Of a DNA stretch of 64,000 nt, positions 28,314 through 36,140 are shown one piece after another. The stretch is from Bacillus sp. FSL H8-0547. GTDB taxonomy: Bacteria; Bacillota; Bacilli; Bacillales; Bacillaceae. The stretch spans positions 744,001-808,000 of the forward strand of contig JBBODD010000001.1 of NCBI GenBank assembly GCA_038002745.1, written 5' to 3'. How positions within the stretch are numbered: the stretch's first letter is position 1; the number at the start of each line of letters is the position of its first letter. The position numbers were made by a program, and so were the translations under genes. Below the pieces are notes generated by a model, which saw only the letters and a program-made list of their open reading frames with translations, ran no database searches and was not told the DNA's origin.

Positions 28314-29768
28314 TCACGTACCACAATAAGTCTTGTAAGGCTGATCGTCATTCAGAGGAAGCTTGCAGTATTCTTCCTGTTCCGGGGAGTACGCATACGG
28401 ATTTTCCAATACACGCAGCAGCCTCTCAGTCACACTGTAATCTCCCTCGGCAGCGGCTGCAAGGGCCTCTTCTACCCGGTGATTGCGGGCAATGACTGCG
28501 GGGTTGCTGTTTTTCATAAGCTGCAGCGACTCCTCTTTTGATTGCGTCTGCCTGCTTAGCCTCTCTTCCCAAAGACGATTCCACTTTCCGAACTCCTCTG
28601 ATTGAAACAGGGCAGAGTCCCCGTATGAACCAGTCGTGAGTGACCTGAACGAATTTGTGTAATCCGCATGATGCTTCTGCATCAACTTCAGCCATTCCTG
28701 AACGAGAGACTCGTCCTCTTCTTCCTGAGTGAACAAGCCCAATTTAGCCCTCATTCCATTAAGCCAGTACTGCTGATACAAATCACTGTACGCTGAGAGG
28801 GTATCCTGCGCAATCTCAATCGCCTTTTCCTCATCCTCATGAAGCAGCGGCAAAAGGGATTCTGCCAGTCTTGCAAGGTTCCATCCTCCGATGTAAGGCT
28901 GATTTCCGTATGCATAGCGGCCATTGACATCAATGGAGCTAAATACGGTTCCCGGATCATATGCGTCCATAAAGGCACATGGTCCGTAATCGATGGTTTC
29001 TCCGCTGATTGTCATGTTGTCTGTGTTCATGACACCGTGAATAAATCCTGCAAGCTGCCATTTGGCAATGAGTTCAGCCTGACGGTCAATCACTTTCTTT
29101 AAAAAGGACAAATAGGCGTGTCCATTTTCTTCAATCTCCGGATCATGCCGCTTGATTGCATAGTCAGCAAGCGTCTTTAAATCCTCTCTGCTTCCCCAGT
29201 TAGCCGCATACTGGAAGGTGCCTACCCTAATGTGGCTTGAAGCGATCCGGGTCAGAACCGCACCAGGCAAAAACGATTCCCTGATCACAGCGTCCCCCGT
29301 TTTGACCACTGCAAGACTCCGTGTCGTCGGGATGCCAAGGCCGTGCATGGCTTCACTGATGATGTACTCCCGAAGCATCGGGCCAAGGGCAGCCCGACCG
29401 TCGCCTCCCCGGGAAAATTTTGTCCTTCCTCCGCCTTTCAGCTGAATATCGATTCTTCTGTCATCCGGCGTCAGGTGTTCACCAATCAGGATCGCCCGGC
29501 CGTCCCCAAGCATTGTAAAATGTCCAAATTGATGACCTGCGTAAGCTTGTGCAAGCGGCTCTGCACCATCAGGAATCCGGTTTCCGGCAAAAACAGCCGC
29601 ATCTCTTTTTAATGTGTCAGCACTGAGCCCGAGAGAAGCAGCCAGTTTTTCATTAAACATCACCATTTCAGGAGAACTTGCCGGAGCCGGTTTCTGACTG
29701 GCAAAAAAGAGTGACGGAAGACGCATGTAGCTGTTGTCAAAATTCCATCCGCTGGTTAAATTTTTCAT
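28314..29768 (-). CDS. selO: SelO/YdiU family protein adenylyltransferase
   Basis: A pseudokinase-fold enzyme that transfers AMP from ATP to protein hydroxyls, linked to redox stress. 484 residues, the family length. Landmarks: YAGHQFG, the Gly-rich [44 protein letters not shown] and the metal-binding [10 protein letters not shown]. The ATG at 29768 is chosen over an upstream in-frame start because GGAGACAGG lies before it and homologues begin MKNL-like. Convergent with crtP; not obviously part of the pigment pathway. Confidence 0.93.
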   Translation of the reverse strand: MKNLTSGWNFDNSYMRLPSLFFASQKPAPASSPEMVMFNEKLAASLGLSADTLKRDAAVFAGNRIPDGAEPLAQAYAGHQFGHFTMLGDGRAILIGEHLTPDDRRIDIQLKGGGRTKFSRGGDGRAALGPMLREYIISEAMHGLGIPTTRSLAVVKTGDAVIRESFLPGAVLTRIASSHIRVGTFQYAANWGSREDLKTLADYAIKRHDPEIEENGHAYLSFLKKVIDRQAELIAKWQLAGFIHGVMNTDNMTISGETIDYGPCAFMDAYDPGTVFSSIDVNGRYAYGNQPYIGGWNLARLAESLLPLLHEDEEKAIEIAQDTLSAYSDLYQQYWLNGMRAKLGLFTQEEEDESLVQEWLKLMQKHHADYTNSFRSLTTGSYGDSALFQSEEFGKWNRLWEERLSRQTQSKEESLQLMKNSNPAVIARNHRVEEALAAAAEGDYSVTERLLRVLENPYAYSPEQEEYCKLPLNDDQPYKTYCGT

Positions 29769-29854
29769 CCTGTCTCCTTTCTTGTTTTCATTCAGGTTTA
29801 GGATAAACTGTATTTCAATTATTTCAGAGGAAGCGAATTTACTCAAGAAATAAC

Positions 29855-29980
29855 AAAAGCGGAAACGCCTTGAACAGACCGATAGACAGATAAGAATCCG
29901 GCAGAAAAGTCCGGGTTTGACTTTTTTGCCGGATTTGTTCTGACAGAGGATCTAGGTGGTGGAGCTGGACGCCGATCACG
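29855..29980 (+). repeat. Single copy of the ~121-bp intergenic hairpin repeat
   Basis: Starts AAAAGCGGAAACGCC. The inner arms AATCCGGCA and TGCCGGATT differ from the arms at 1019 yet remain complementary. It lies between selO and metQ. Confidence 0.8.
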
Positions 29981-30022
29981 TTTCAAAGTTTTTCACAACT
30001 CATTTTTTATAATTCCCATCAG

Positions 30023-30048
30023 AAAAACAGCCCAATACGGACTGTTTT
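30023..30048 (-). terminator. Probable terminator of metQ
   Basis: On the minus strand AAAACAG and CTGTTTT arms with short inner pairing, then a T-run. Confidence 0.6.
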
Positions 30049-30061
30049 CATTCTGCTCCAT

Positions 30062-30877
30062 TTATTTGCCTTCCATCCAGTCAGGCTTTCCAAATCCTTT
30101 AAAATCTTTGTCTATTGCCTCCTCAAACTCTTCGGATTCAACAACGTCTTTAATATCCTTGGCGATTTCCGACTCAGCGTCTTTTGTGTTCATCACAACG
30201 CGATTGCGGTGTACATCGTTCATGTTCTCGAGAGTCACCGCATCCGCAAGGTCCATTTTAGCTGCAAGAGCAAAATTCCCCGGCACGGCAGAAAGGTCCG
30301 CATCTTCTACAGCTCTTGGAAGCTGTGCAGCTTCGATCGGAAGGAACGTCAGTTTTTTAGGATTCTCCGTCACATCTTTTTCAGATACTTGAAGCGGGCT
30401 GACCTCTTCATTTAACTGAATCAGTCCTGCGTCCTTCAGAATATGAAGCGCCCTGGCAGCATTCGTCGGATCGTTTGGAATGGCGACTGAGGCACCCTCT
30501 TTGACTTCATCAATGTCCTTTACTTTATCAGAATACAATCCCATTGGGGCCGTGGGAACTGTGATAATTTCCGAAAGTTCCAGTTTGCTTTGCTCTGCGA
30601 ATGTTTCCATGTAGATTTTATGCTGAAACAGGTTTGCATCAAGTTCATCATTGCCGAGGGCATTATTGGGCTGAATATAATCGTTGAACTGGACAACCTC
30701 TACTTCATAGCCCTTCTTTTCCAGACCAGGTTTAATCGCAAGCTCTACCATATCTGTGTATGGACCTGCTGATGCCCCGATTTTAATTTCTTTCTTCTCT
30801 CCATTTGTTTCTTCTGCGCCGCACGCAGACAGGATTCCCGCTCCTGCCACTAATAATGCCAATACCATTTTCTTCAT
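30062..30877 (-). CDS. metQ: Methionine ABC transporter binding lipoprotein MetQ
   Basis: 271 residues. The lipoprotein signal ends GILSAC with Cys19 lipidated. The NLPA-family fold is marked by IKIGASAGPYTDM, DELDANLFQHK and VAIPNDPTNAARAL. It binds D/L-methionine outside the membrane. Here it stands alone with no metN (ATPase) or metP (permease) beside it, so it must work with components encoded elsewhere or be a second binding protein. The SAM riboswitch upstream confirms control by methionine/SAM status. Confidence 0.94.
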   Translation of the reverse strand: MKKMVLALLVAGAGILSACGAEETNGEKKEIKIGASAGPYTDMVELAIKPGLEKKGYEVEVVQFNDYIQPNNALGNDELDANLFQHKIYMETFAEQSKLELSEIITVPTAPMGLYSDKVKDIDEVKEGASVAIPNDPTNAARALHILKDAGLIQLNEEVSPLQVSEKDVTENPKKLTFLPIEAAQLPRAVEDADLSAVPGNFALAAKMDLADAVTLENMNDVHRNRVVMNTKDAESEIAKDIKDVVESEEFEEAIDKDFKGFGKPDWMEGK

Positions 30878-30899
30878 GTCTTTTTCCCCCTAGATTGAA

Positions 30900-30932
30900 T
30901 AAAAAAATTCCTCCTTCATTCAGAAAGAGGAA
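30900..30932 (-). terminator. Terminator of the SAM riboswitch expression platform
   Basis: On the minus strand an 11-bp stem (ATTCCTCTTTC with GAAGGAGGAAT), a five-base loop and seven T, just before metQ. Its 3' arm contains GGAGG. Confidence 0.88.
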
Positions 30933-30947
30933 TCGTATGTATGACGA

Positions 30948-31050
30948 CTTATCTTTCAGAATGAAGAACATTCTGCAGGATTTAGCACCGTTCCAATTAA
31001 GGAGGTTGCCGGACGTCGCAGGGCCTGTTCCCTCAGTCACTCTTGATAAG
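30948..31050 (-). ncRNA. SAM-I (S-box) riboswitch controlling metQ
   Basis: Read on the minus strand: CTTATCAAGAG opens P1, then GACTGAGGGAACAGGCCC, the GACGTCCGGCAACC core, GGTGCTAAATCC, and GATAAG closing P1. This is the full S-box consensus. SAM binding is expected to favour the terminator at 30900 and switch metQ off. With its promoter it fills the stretch 30878-31197. Confidence 0.96.
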
Positions 31051-31074
31051 CAAGCTATTAAATTGAATAACGTA

Positions 31075-31103
31075 ATCTTATACTGTGTATTGGGTTCTGT
31101 CAA
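31075..31103 (-). promoter_or_regulatory. Promoter of the SAM riboswitch-metQ transcript
   Basis: TTGACA, 17 bp, TAAGAT on the minus strand, about 25 bp before the aptamer. Confidence 0.65.
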
Positions 31104-31148
31104 TCACTATTTTAGAATAATCAAAATAGTAAGATTAACACTCTGCTA

Positions 31149-31177
31149 AAAAGCACCGTCCCGATGAAGACGGTGCA
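31149..31177 (-). terminator. Intrinsic terminator of the crtN-crtM operon
   Basis: On the minus strand GCACCGTC, loop, GACGGTGC and five T. Confidence 0.85.
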
Positions 31178-31197
31178 GCTCAGAGCTGTGTTCAAAA

Positions 31198-32031
31198 TCA
31201 GATCTGCGAAAGGATCGCATGTTTTTCTTCACTTGACACAAAATTCCGCTCACCGAACACATTGTAGTCATTTAAGCGGATTTTATTAAGGATCGCACGG
31301 TAAAAGTGGCCGGCCGCTTTCACAGGTGCGCGGGAATGCAGAGGGTATTCATGCATAGTCAGCATCGCTGTATCATAATGCTTTTCCGCTTCTGCCGCAA
31401 GATGCTCCCATACTCGGATAAATTCAGGGGTTACCTTCTGTTGCTGCAGATCAAATTCGGTCATTTTATGTCTTGCCATCACCTCTTCAGGGACATAAAT
31501 GCGGCCGCGTTCAAGATCTTCTCCGATATCCCTTAGGATGTTCGTCAGCTGCATGCCGAGTCCAAGAGCAATAGCCCCTTCCCGAAGAAGGCTTGTCTTT
31601 TTCGGAGCAAGCACCGGCAAAAGCATGAGGCCGACTGTGCTTGCAACGTGATACGAATAATCGAGCACTTCTTCCATAGACTGATAGCGGATTTTGACAA
31701 GATCCATTCCCTGGCCTTTAATCATGTCCCGGAAAGCTTCCACATCCATATCGTAATTGGTGAATGTATCGTGAAGGGCCACCCACATGAAATTGTCTCT
31801 GGAGTAGTCCCCTCTTAGAAAAGAGTCAAATTCAGCCGTGAATGCCATTAATTCTTCGCTTGGCCTCTCTCCCTCGTCTACAATGTCATCGACGATTCTG
31901 CAGAATGCATAAACAGCCCACACTGCTTTTCTTTTTTTGGGAGGCAGAAGCGAAAAAGCTTTATAGAAAGTTTTAGAATGATGCCGGATGACTTCTTCAC
32001 ACTGCTGATAGGCTTGTTTTAAATCAACCAC
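31198..32031 (-). CDS. crtM: CrtM/squalene-phytoene synthase family (YisP position)
   Basis: Condenses two prenyl diphosphates to the first C30-type carotene precursor. 277 residues. Both Asp-rich diphosphate-binding motifs are intact: DDIVD (48-52) and NILRDIGED (about 169-177). YAFCR and the HYDTAM stretch are also typical. It occupies the yisP position between asnO and yisQ. B. subtilis YisP is reported to act only as a farnesyl diphosphate phosphatase; here, together with three CrtN-family genes, a true synthase is expected. It overlaps the upstream crtN-like gene by 8 bp. Confidence 0.92.
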   Translation of the reverse strand: MVDLKQAYQQCEEVIRHHSKTFYKAFSLLPPKKRKAVWAVYAFCRIVDDIVDEGERPSEELMAFTAEFDSFLRGDYSRDNFMWVALHDTFTNYDMDVEAFRDMIKGQGMDLVKIRYQSMEEVLDYSYHVASTVGLMLLPVLAPKKTSLLREGAIALGLGMQLTNILRDIGEDLERGRIYVPEEVMARHKMTEFDLQQQKVTPEFIRVWEHLAAEAEKHYDTAMLTMHEYPLHSRAPVKAAGHFYRAILNKIRLNDYNVFGERNFVSSEEKHAILSQI

Positions 32032-33499
32032 TCAGACTCACTCCTTCCCTCTCTTTGTTTTGATGATCGGATAAGATGGCAGAAACCATCAGCTTCGCCC
32101 CCTGCATCACGATCGGGACTCCGCCTCCGGGGTGAATCGAAGCTCCTGCTGCATAAACGTTTGTGAGCTTGGATGGTTTAACCTGCGGTCTGAACACGCC
32201 GGATTGAAACAAAGTCGGAGCGATGCCGAAGCTTCCTCCCTGAAAGAGTCCTTCCATTTCTTTGTCATCCGGTGTTCTGACTTTTTTCCACTGGATCGAC
32301 TTTCTAAGTCCGGGGAATCCTCTTTCTTCAAGCTGATCAATCATCTTTTCAACGAACCCTTCCTGTTCCCCCCAGTTGATCGAACTGCCTGACGGCACCG
32401 GCACAAGCGCGTATAAAACGCCGTGTCCCTCGGGTGCAAGTGAGGAATCGATTACAGAAGGATGAAATGCGTAGATGGAAGGATCTGACGGAACTTCTTT
32501 TGTTTCAAAGATTTCTTTCATATGCTGCTGAAAATTCGAGCCCATGAAAAACTGATGCACAGGTGAATCCCTGTAGACTTTGTCCAGTCCGAAGTAAAGC
32601 AGAACACAGCTGGATGACGCCGTATAGTTTCTTGCAGGCATTGACTCCTTTGGAATCATCTTTGATGCGCCCGGAAAATCGCCGTTTAAAACAAAGGCAT
32701 CCGCCTTGACTTCTTCTCCGTTTACAATCAGAGCTGCTGCTTGCACGCCATCTGTTACCACTCTCTCAACAGTAGCATTTTTCATCACCTTTACGCCAGA
32801 ATTTAGAAGGGCGTTTTCAAGAACCGTTACAAGGGAAGCATAACCGCCTTTCAGATAATAAATGCCATGCTTATGCTCGCTGAATGAAATAAGCGAATAA
32901 AGGGCCGGTGAATCAAGCGGATTGCCTCCGATATATAGCGTCTGCAGGGAATAGGCCTGCCGGATTCTCTCATCCTGAAAATAGGCTTTTAGAGAGTTGT
33001 TTACAGATTTATAAGCTTTCAGATGCATGAGTGTTTTCAGATTGTTGCGTGTCCAGAATGTTCGCTTATCATGAAAAGATTTCTCGAGAAACTGGTCCCG
33101 TCCAAGGTTAAAGCGGATCTCCATATCCTTCATGAACTGAACGAAGCCTTCTTCATTTCCCGGAAAGTTCTCCTTTATCTCCTGGATCTGCCGTTCAATG
33201 GAATTGTATTTCGTGTACGAAGACCCATCTTTAAAGTGCAGTTTATAAAGCGGATTAATATTGATTAATTCGTACTGATCACGGCTAATTCCTGCTTCAT
33301 TCAAAATGGATGTGAGCATTTCCGGCAAAAGAACTATTGTCGGGCCTTCATCGATCCTATACCCCTTCTCTTCTGTAAAGGCAAGCCTTCCCCCAAGTCT
33401 GTCTCTCTTTTCAAACAAACTGACCTCATATCCTTTTTTCCTGAGCATAAGAGCTGAAATAAGCCCGCCGATGCCGCCGCCCGCTATTGCAATTTTCAT
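32024..33499 (-). CDS. CrtN-family phytoene/diapophytoene desaturase, second copy
   Basis: 491 residues. FAD-binding IAIAGGGIGGLISALML with FEKRDRLGGR, and the C-terminal GASIHPGGGVPIVMQ motif. Internal motifs GPTIVLLPEM, SLQTLYIGG and FGIAPTLFQSGVFRPQ are closer to S. aureus CrtN than to CrtP. It is the middle gene of a crtN-crtN-crtM operon, with 4-bp and 8-bp overlaps at its ends. Two desaturases in one operon suggest divided labour in dehydrogenation or end-group oxidation. Confidence 0.85.
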   Translation of the reverse strand: MKIAIAGGGIGGLISALMLRKKGYEVSLFEKRDRLGGRLAFTEEKGYRIDEGPTIVLLPEMLTSILNEAGISRDQYELININPLYKLHFKDGSSYTKYNSIERQIQEIKENFPGNEEGFVQFMKDMEIRFNLGRDQFLEKSFHDKRTFWTRNNLKTLMHLKAYKSVNNSLKAYFQDERIRQAYSLQTLYIGGNPLDSPALYSLISFSEHKHGIYYLKGGYASLVTVLENALLNSGVKVMKNATVERVVTDGVQAAALIVNGEEVKADAFVLNGDFPGASKMIPKESMPARNYTASSSCVLLYFGLDKVYRDSPVHQFFMGSNFQQHMKEIFETKEVPSDPSIYAFHPSVIDSSLAPEGHGVLYALVPVPSGSSINWGEQEGFVEKMIDQLEERGFPGLRKSIQWKKVRTPDDKEMEGLFQGGSFGIAPTLFQSGVFRPQVKPSKLTNVYAAGASIHPGGGVPIVMQGAKLMVSAILSDHQNKEREGVSLSG

Positions 33500-35019
33500 A
33501 GTGCATTCCCCAATTTCTTTTCAGATTTGATTGGTAGAGCATGACTGGTTTCGTCCATTATGGCATTAGTCGTGATCCTTGCTGATTCGAGAATGGTAGG
33601 AAGCCCGCTGCCCGGATGAGTTCCTCCTCCGACAAGCCAGCAGTTGTTCAGCTCTTCAAATTTGTTGTGCGGTCTGAGCACCATCATCTGTGTCAGCTGA
33701 TGGCCTAAATTAAAGGTTGCTCCTTTATAGACAAGAATGTCTTCTTCCCAGTTCTTTGGCGTAATGATTTTTTCAGTTTCAATATGATTTCTCAAATTTT
33801 TAAACTGCGTTTTCCGTTCAATTGTCTCAAACACGAGTTCCCGGAACTCTTCCTGATGCTGTTCCCAGTCAATATTGCTGAAGTTGTTTGGTACCGGGGC
33901 AAGTATGTAAAGCGCAGACTTGCCTTCGGGCGCCAGAGTATCATCTGTTGCGGCTGCATTTTGAATATAGATGGACGGATCCCCTGACAGCTTGAGGGTT
34001 TTCGTGATTTCCTCTACGTTTCTCTTATAATCTTCAGAAAAAACGATTGTATGGTGAGGCAGATCATATTTTTTATCGAGACCGAGGTAGATCATGAAGG
34101 TTGAACAGGAGTATTTTTTCTTCTCCAGTTTTTCTTTTGAGAATTTCTTTAAGATTCCCGGTTCAACGAGATTTGACATAACGTGGGCGAAATCTCCGTT
34201 GATGACGACTTCATCAGCAGCTGCTGTCGTTCCGTCTTCAAGAATGACGCCTTTCACATCCTTGCCTTGGAGCAGCAGTTTTTTCACTCCTTTTCCGAGG
34301 TGGATGGTTCCCCCATGCTCTTTCAGCACGGCTGCCATTGCTTTTGACAGCTGGTTTACCCCGCCTCTTGGGTGAAAAATGCCGTATTCGTGTTCCATAA
34401 AAGAAAGGATTGAAAATGCGCCGGGACATTCCCAGGGGGACATGCCAAGATATTTAGACTGAAACGTAAACGCATATTTGACTCTTTCGTCTTTAAAATA
34501 GCCTGATAAAACATCATACAGCGATTTCGTAACAGTCAGCTGCGGAAGAGCCTTAATGACCTTCCAGCTCATGTAATGACTGAAGCGGTCCATTTTACTT
34601 TGCAGTATTGGAGTCAATGCCGCCATTTTCCTGCGCGTATCGTTCATGAACCTGTTATAGCCTTTGCCGTCCCCCGGCGAAAACTCTTCTAATCTCTCGA
34701 CCATTTTTTCCGGATTTTTTGTCATTTTTAAGGACTGATCGTCAAAAATCAGTTCGTACATTTCTTCAAGTTCAATCATGTCCATATAATCATGAAGGTT
34801 TCTTCCGGCTGAAGCAAAAATCTCTTCAGCAATATGGACCATGCTCAAAAAGGTCGGCCCCATGTCAAACGTGAAGCCGTCCAGTTCAATGGAAGCGTTG
34901 CGCCCCCCGACATATGGCTGTTTTTCATATACGTCTACCTGGTACCCCTGACTCGCTAAATTCATGGCAGCTGCCAAGCCGCCAGGCCCTGCACCGATGA
35001 CTATGATTTTTTTAGCCAT
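33496..35019 (-). CDS. crtN: CrtN-family carotenoid desaturase, first gene of the operon
   Basis: 507 residues. IIVIGAGPGGLAAAMNLAS and YEKQPYVGGR bind FAD. DGFTFDMGPTFLSM, HTIVFSEDY..NVEEI and the C-terminal GGGTHPGSGLPTI place it in the CrtN group that introduces conjugated double bonds into diapophytoene. The ATG at 35019 has AGGAGGAGTAAAC before it; an upstream frame to 35067 would run through the operator repeats. It overlaps the next gene by 4 bp. The promoter carries three 11-bp direct repeats. Confidence 0.88.
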   Translation of the reverse strand: MAKKIIVIGAGPGGLAAAMNLASQGYQVDVYEKQPYVGGRNASIELDGFTFDMGPTFLSMVHIAEEIFASAGRNLHDYMDMIELEEMYELIFDDQSLKMTKNPEKMVERLEEFSPGDGKGYNRFMNDTRRKMAALTPILQSKMDRFSHYMSWKVIKALPQLTVTKSLYDVLSGYFKDERVKYAFTFQSKYLGMSPWECPGAFSILSFMEHEYGIFHPRGGVNQLSKAMAAVLKEHGGTIHLGKGVKKLLLQGKDVKGVILEDGTTAAADEVVINGDFAHVMSNLVEPGILKKFSKEKLEKKKYSCSTFMIYLGLDKKYDLPHHTIVFSEDYKRNVEEITKTLKLSGDPSIYIQNAAATDDTLAPEGKSALYILAPVPNNFSNIDWEQHQEEFRELVFETIERKTQFKNLRNHIETEKIITPKNWEEDILVYKGATFNLGHQLTQMMVLRPHNKFEELNNCWLVGGGTHPGSGLPTILESARITTNAIMDETSHALPIKSEKKLGNAL

Positions 35020-35038
35020 GTTTACTCCTCCTAATTCC

Positions 35039-35067
35039 TGTACAACAGTTATACAAACATTATACAA
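35039..35067 (-). promoter_or_regulatory. Three 11-bp direct repeats, candidate operator of the crtN operon
   Basis: On the plus strand TGTACAA at 35039, TATACAA at 35050 and TATACAA at 35061, exactly 11 bp apart, so all on one helix face. They cover the -10 box and the early transcribed region. Spaced TnTACA-like direct repeats recall operators of MerR-type B12 photoreceptors (CarH/LitR) that control carotenoid genes. No such regulator is in the window. Confidence 0.6.
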
Positions 35068-35087
35068 TTCAATTTATTAAAACACAA
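35059..35087 (-). promoter_or_regulatory. Promoter of the crtN-crtN-crtM operon
   Basis: TTGTGT, 17 bp, TATAAT on the minus strand. The -10 overlaps the third direct repeat. Confidence 0.65.
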
Positions 35088-35164
35088 TTATTTAGGTTCT
35101 CCCTTTTTTTTACTATTCCCTAATACAAACGATTTCAGCAGCTTTTCCGATCATTTGATGCACA

Positions 35165-35192
35165 TAAAAAAGTCCGGCTATTTCGCCGGACT
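35165..35192 (-). terminator. Intrinsic terminator of the membrane-protein gene
   Basis: AGTCCGGC, loop, GCCGGACT then six T on the minus strand. The stem overlaps the end of the coding region. Confidence 0.85.
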
Positions 35193-36053
35193 CGCTTCTA
35201 TCATATTCACCTCTGCTTCAAATGTCAGGATTTCGTCCTCCCAAATGGCATTTCCCTTCATTACCTGATCTTTCAGTCCCAAAGGCACAACATAAACGCC
35301 GTTCACTGGTCTGAGCTCCTTCACTTCTTCTCCTTCGAGATAATAGATTTCAAATTCCGGCACTTCTTCTCTGTTAGAGGCACTCAGCGTGAATGTGTTT
35401 GAATAATAGGTGTCAAGCACCTCACCCTTCAGGCTGCTTGTATAATATGGATCCATATCCTTTGTACAGGCTTCAGATTCAACCTTGCAGTACTGGGGCT
35501 TTATAGACCCAAGCGTGCTATTCTTCCATACGACCGAAACAACCGGAGGCTTGGACAAATCAACAGTTTCCACTTCCCCTTCTGTTCCGCCGCTGTTTGC
35601 TAGAGACAGATAAATGGGAATTCCTATACCTATAAGAACAAGTGCACCGAGCGCACCGTCCCACTTTGTGACTCTTACCGGCACATGCTTTCGGTGATAA
35701 AGAAGCACTTCATCGAAGAGAAAAAATAAAAAGCCTGCGAAAACGGTCAGGAGGACACCATCAAGAGACCCAATGGACAAGATAAACCCGGCAGCAGCCG
35801 CAGAAAAAACATGGATGGAAAAGTTCAGAAACCTTCTGCTCTTACCCCTGTTCCGCACAATGTAATAGGAAACGATGCTTACAGGGAGCCCTGCAGCGAA
35901 AATAAACATCGCAGAATAAATCAAATAAATCGGTACTATCATTAATGAGTTCCAAAAATCTGAATCACTATTAAAAGAACCAGAAATCAAGCTCAAAACC
36001 AGACTAAGAACAAAAGCGGTACCTGCTGCACTTAAGATTTTTTTTAATATCAT
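35178..36053 (-). CDS. Membrane protein of unknown function
   Basis: 291 residues. Four to five hydrophobic helices lie within about residues 1-155, with the last ending near GIGIPIYLSLANSGG. A soluble C-terminal part (about 165-291), probably outside the membrane, has Cys residues in QYCKVESEACTK that could form a disulphide. The start at 36053 has GGGGGTG 8 bases upstream; a longer frame would run into asnO. I do not recognise the family. It follows asnO on the same strand but is separated by a terminator. Confidence 0.7.
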   Translation of the reverse strand: MILKKILSAAGTAFVLSLVLSLISGSFNSDSDFWNSLMIVPIYLIYSAMFIFAAGLPVSIVSYYIVRNRGKSRRFLNFSIHVFSAAAAGFILSIGSLDGVLLTVFAGFLFFLFDEVLLYHRKHVPVRVTKWDGALGALVLIGIGIPIYLSLANSGGTEGEVETVDLSKPPVVSVVWKNSTLGSIKPQYCKVESEACTKDMDPYYTSSLKGEVLDTYYSNTFTLSASNREEVPEFEIYYLEGEEVKELRPVNGVYVVPLGLKDQVMKGNAIWEDEILTFEAEVNMIEASPAK

Positions 36054-36114
36054 TGCATTCACCCCCAAATCCAATTTTAACATAAAGAGGAAAATACAAG
36101 GATGTTCTAAAACA

Positions 36115-36140
36115 CAAAAAAGCCGGCAAATCCGGCTTTT
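36115..36140 (-). terminator. Intrinsic terminator of asnO
   Basis: AAGCCGG, loop ATTTG, CCGGCTT and T-run on the minus strand, overlapping the asnO stop. Confidence 0.85.
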
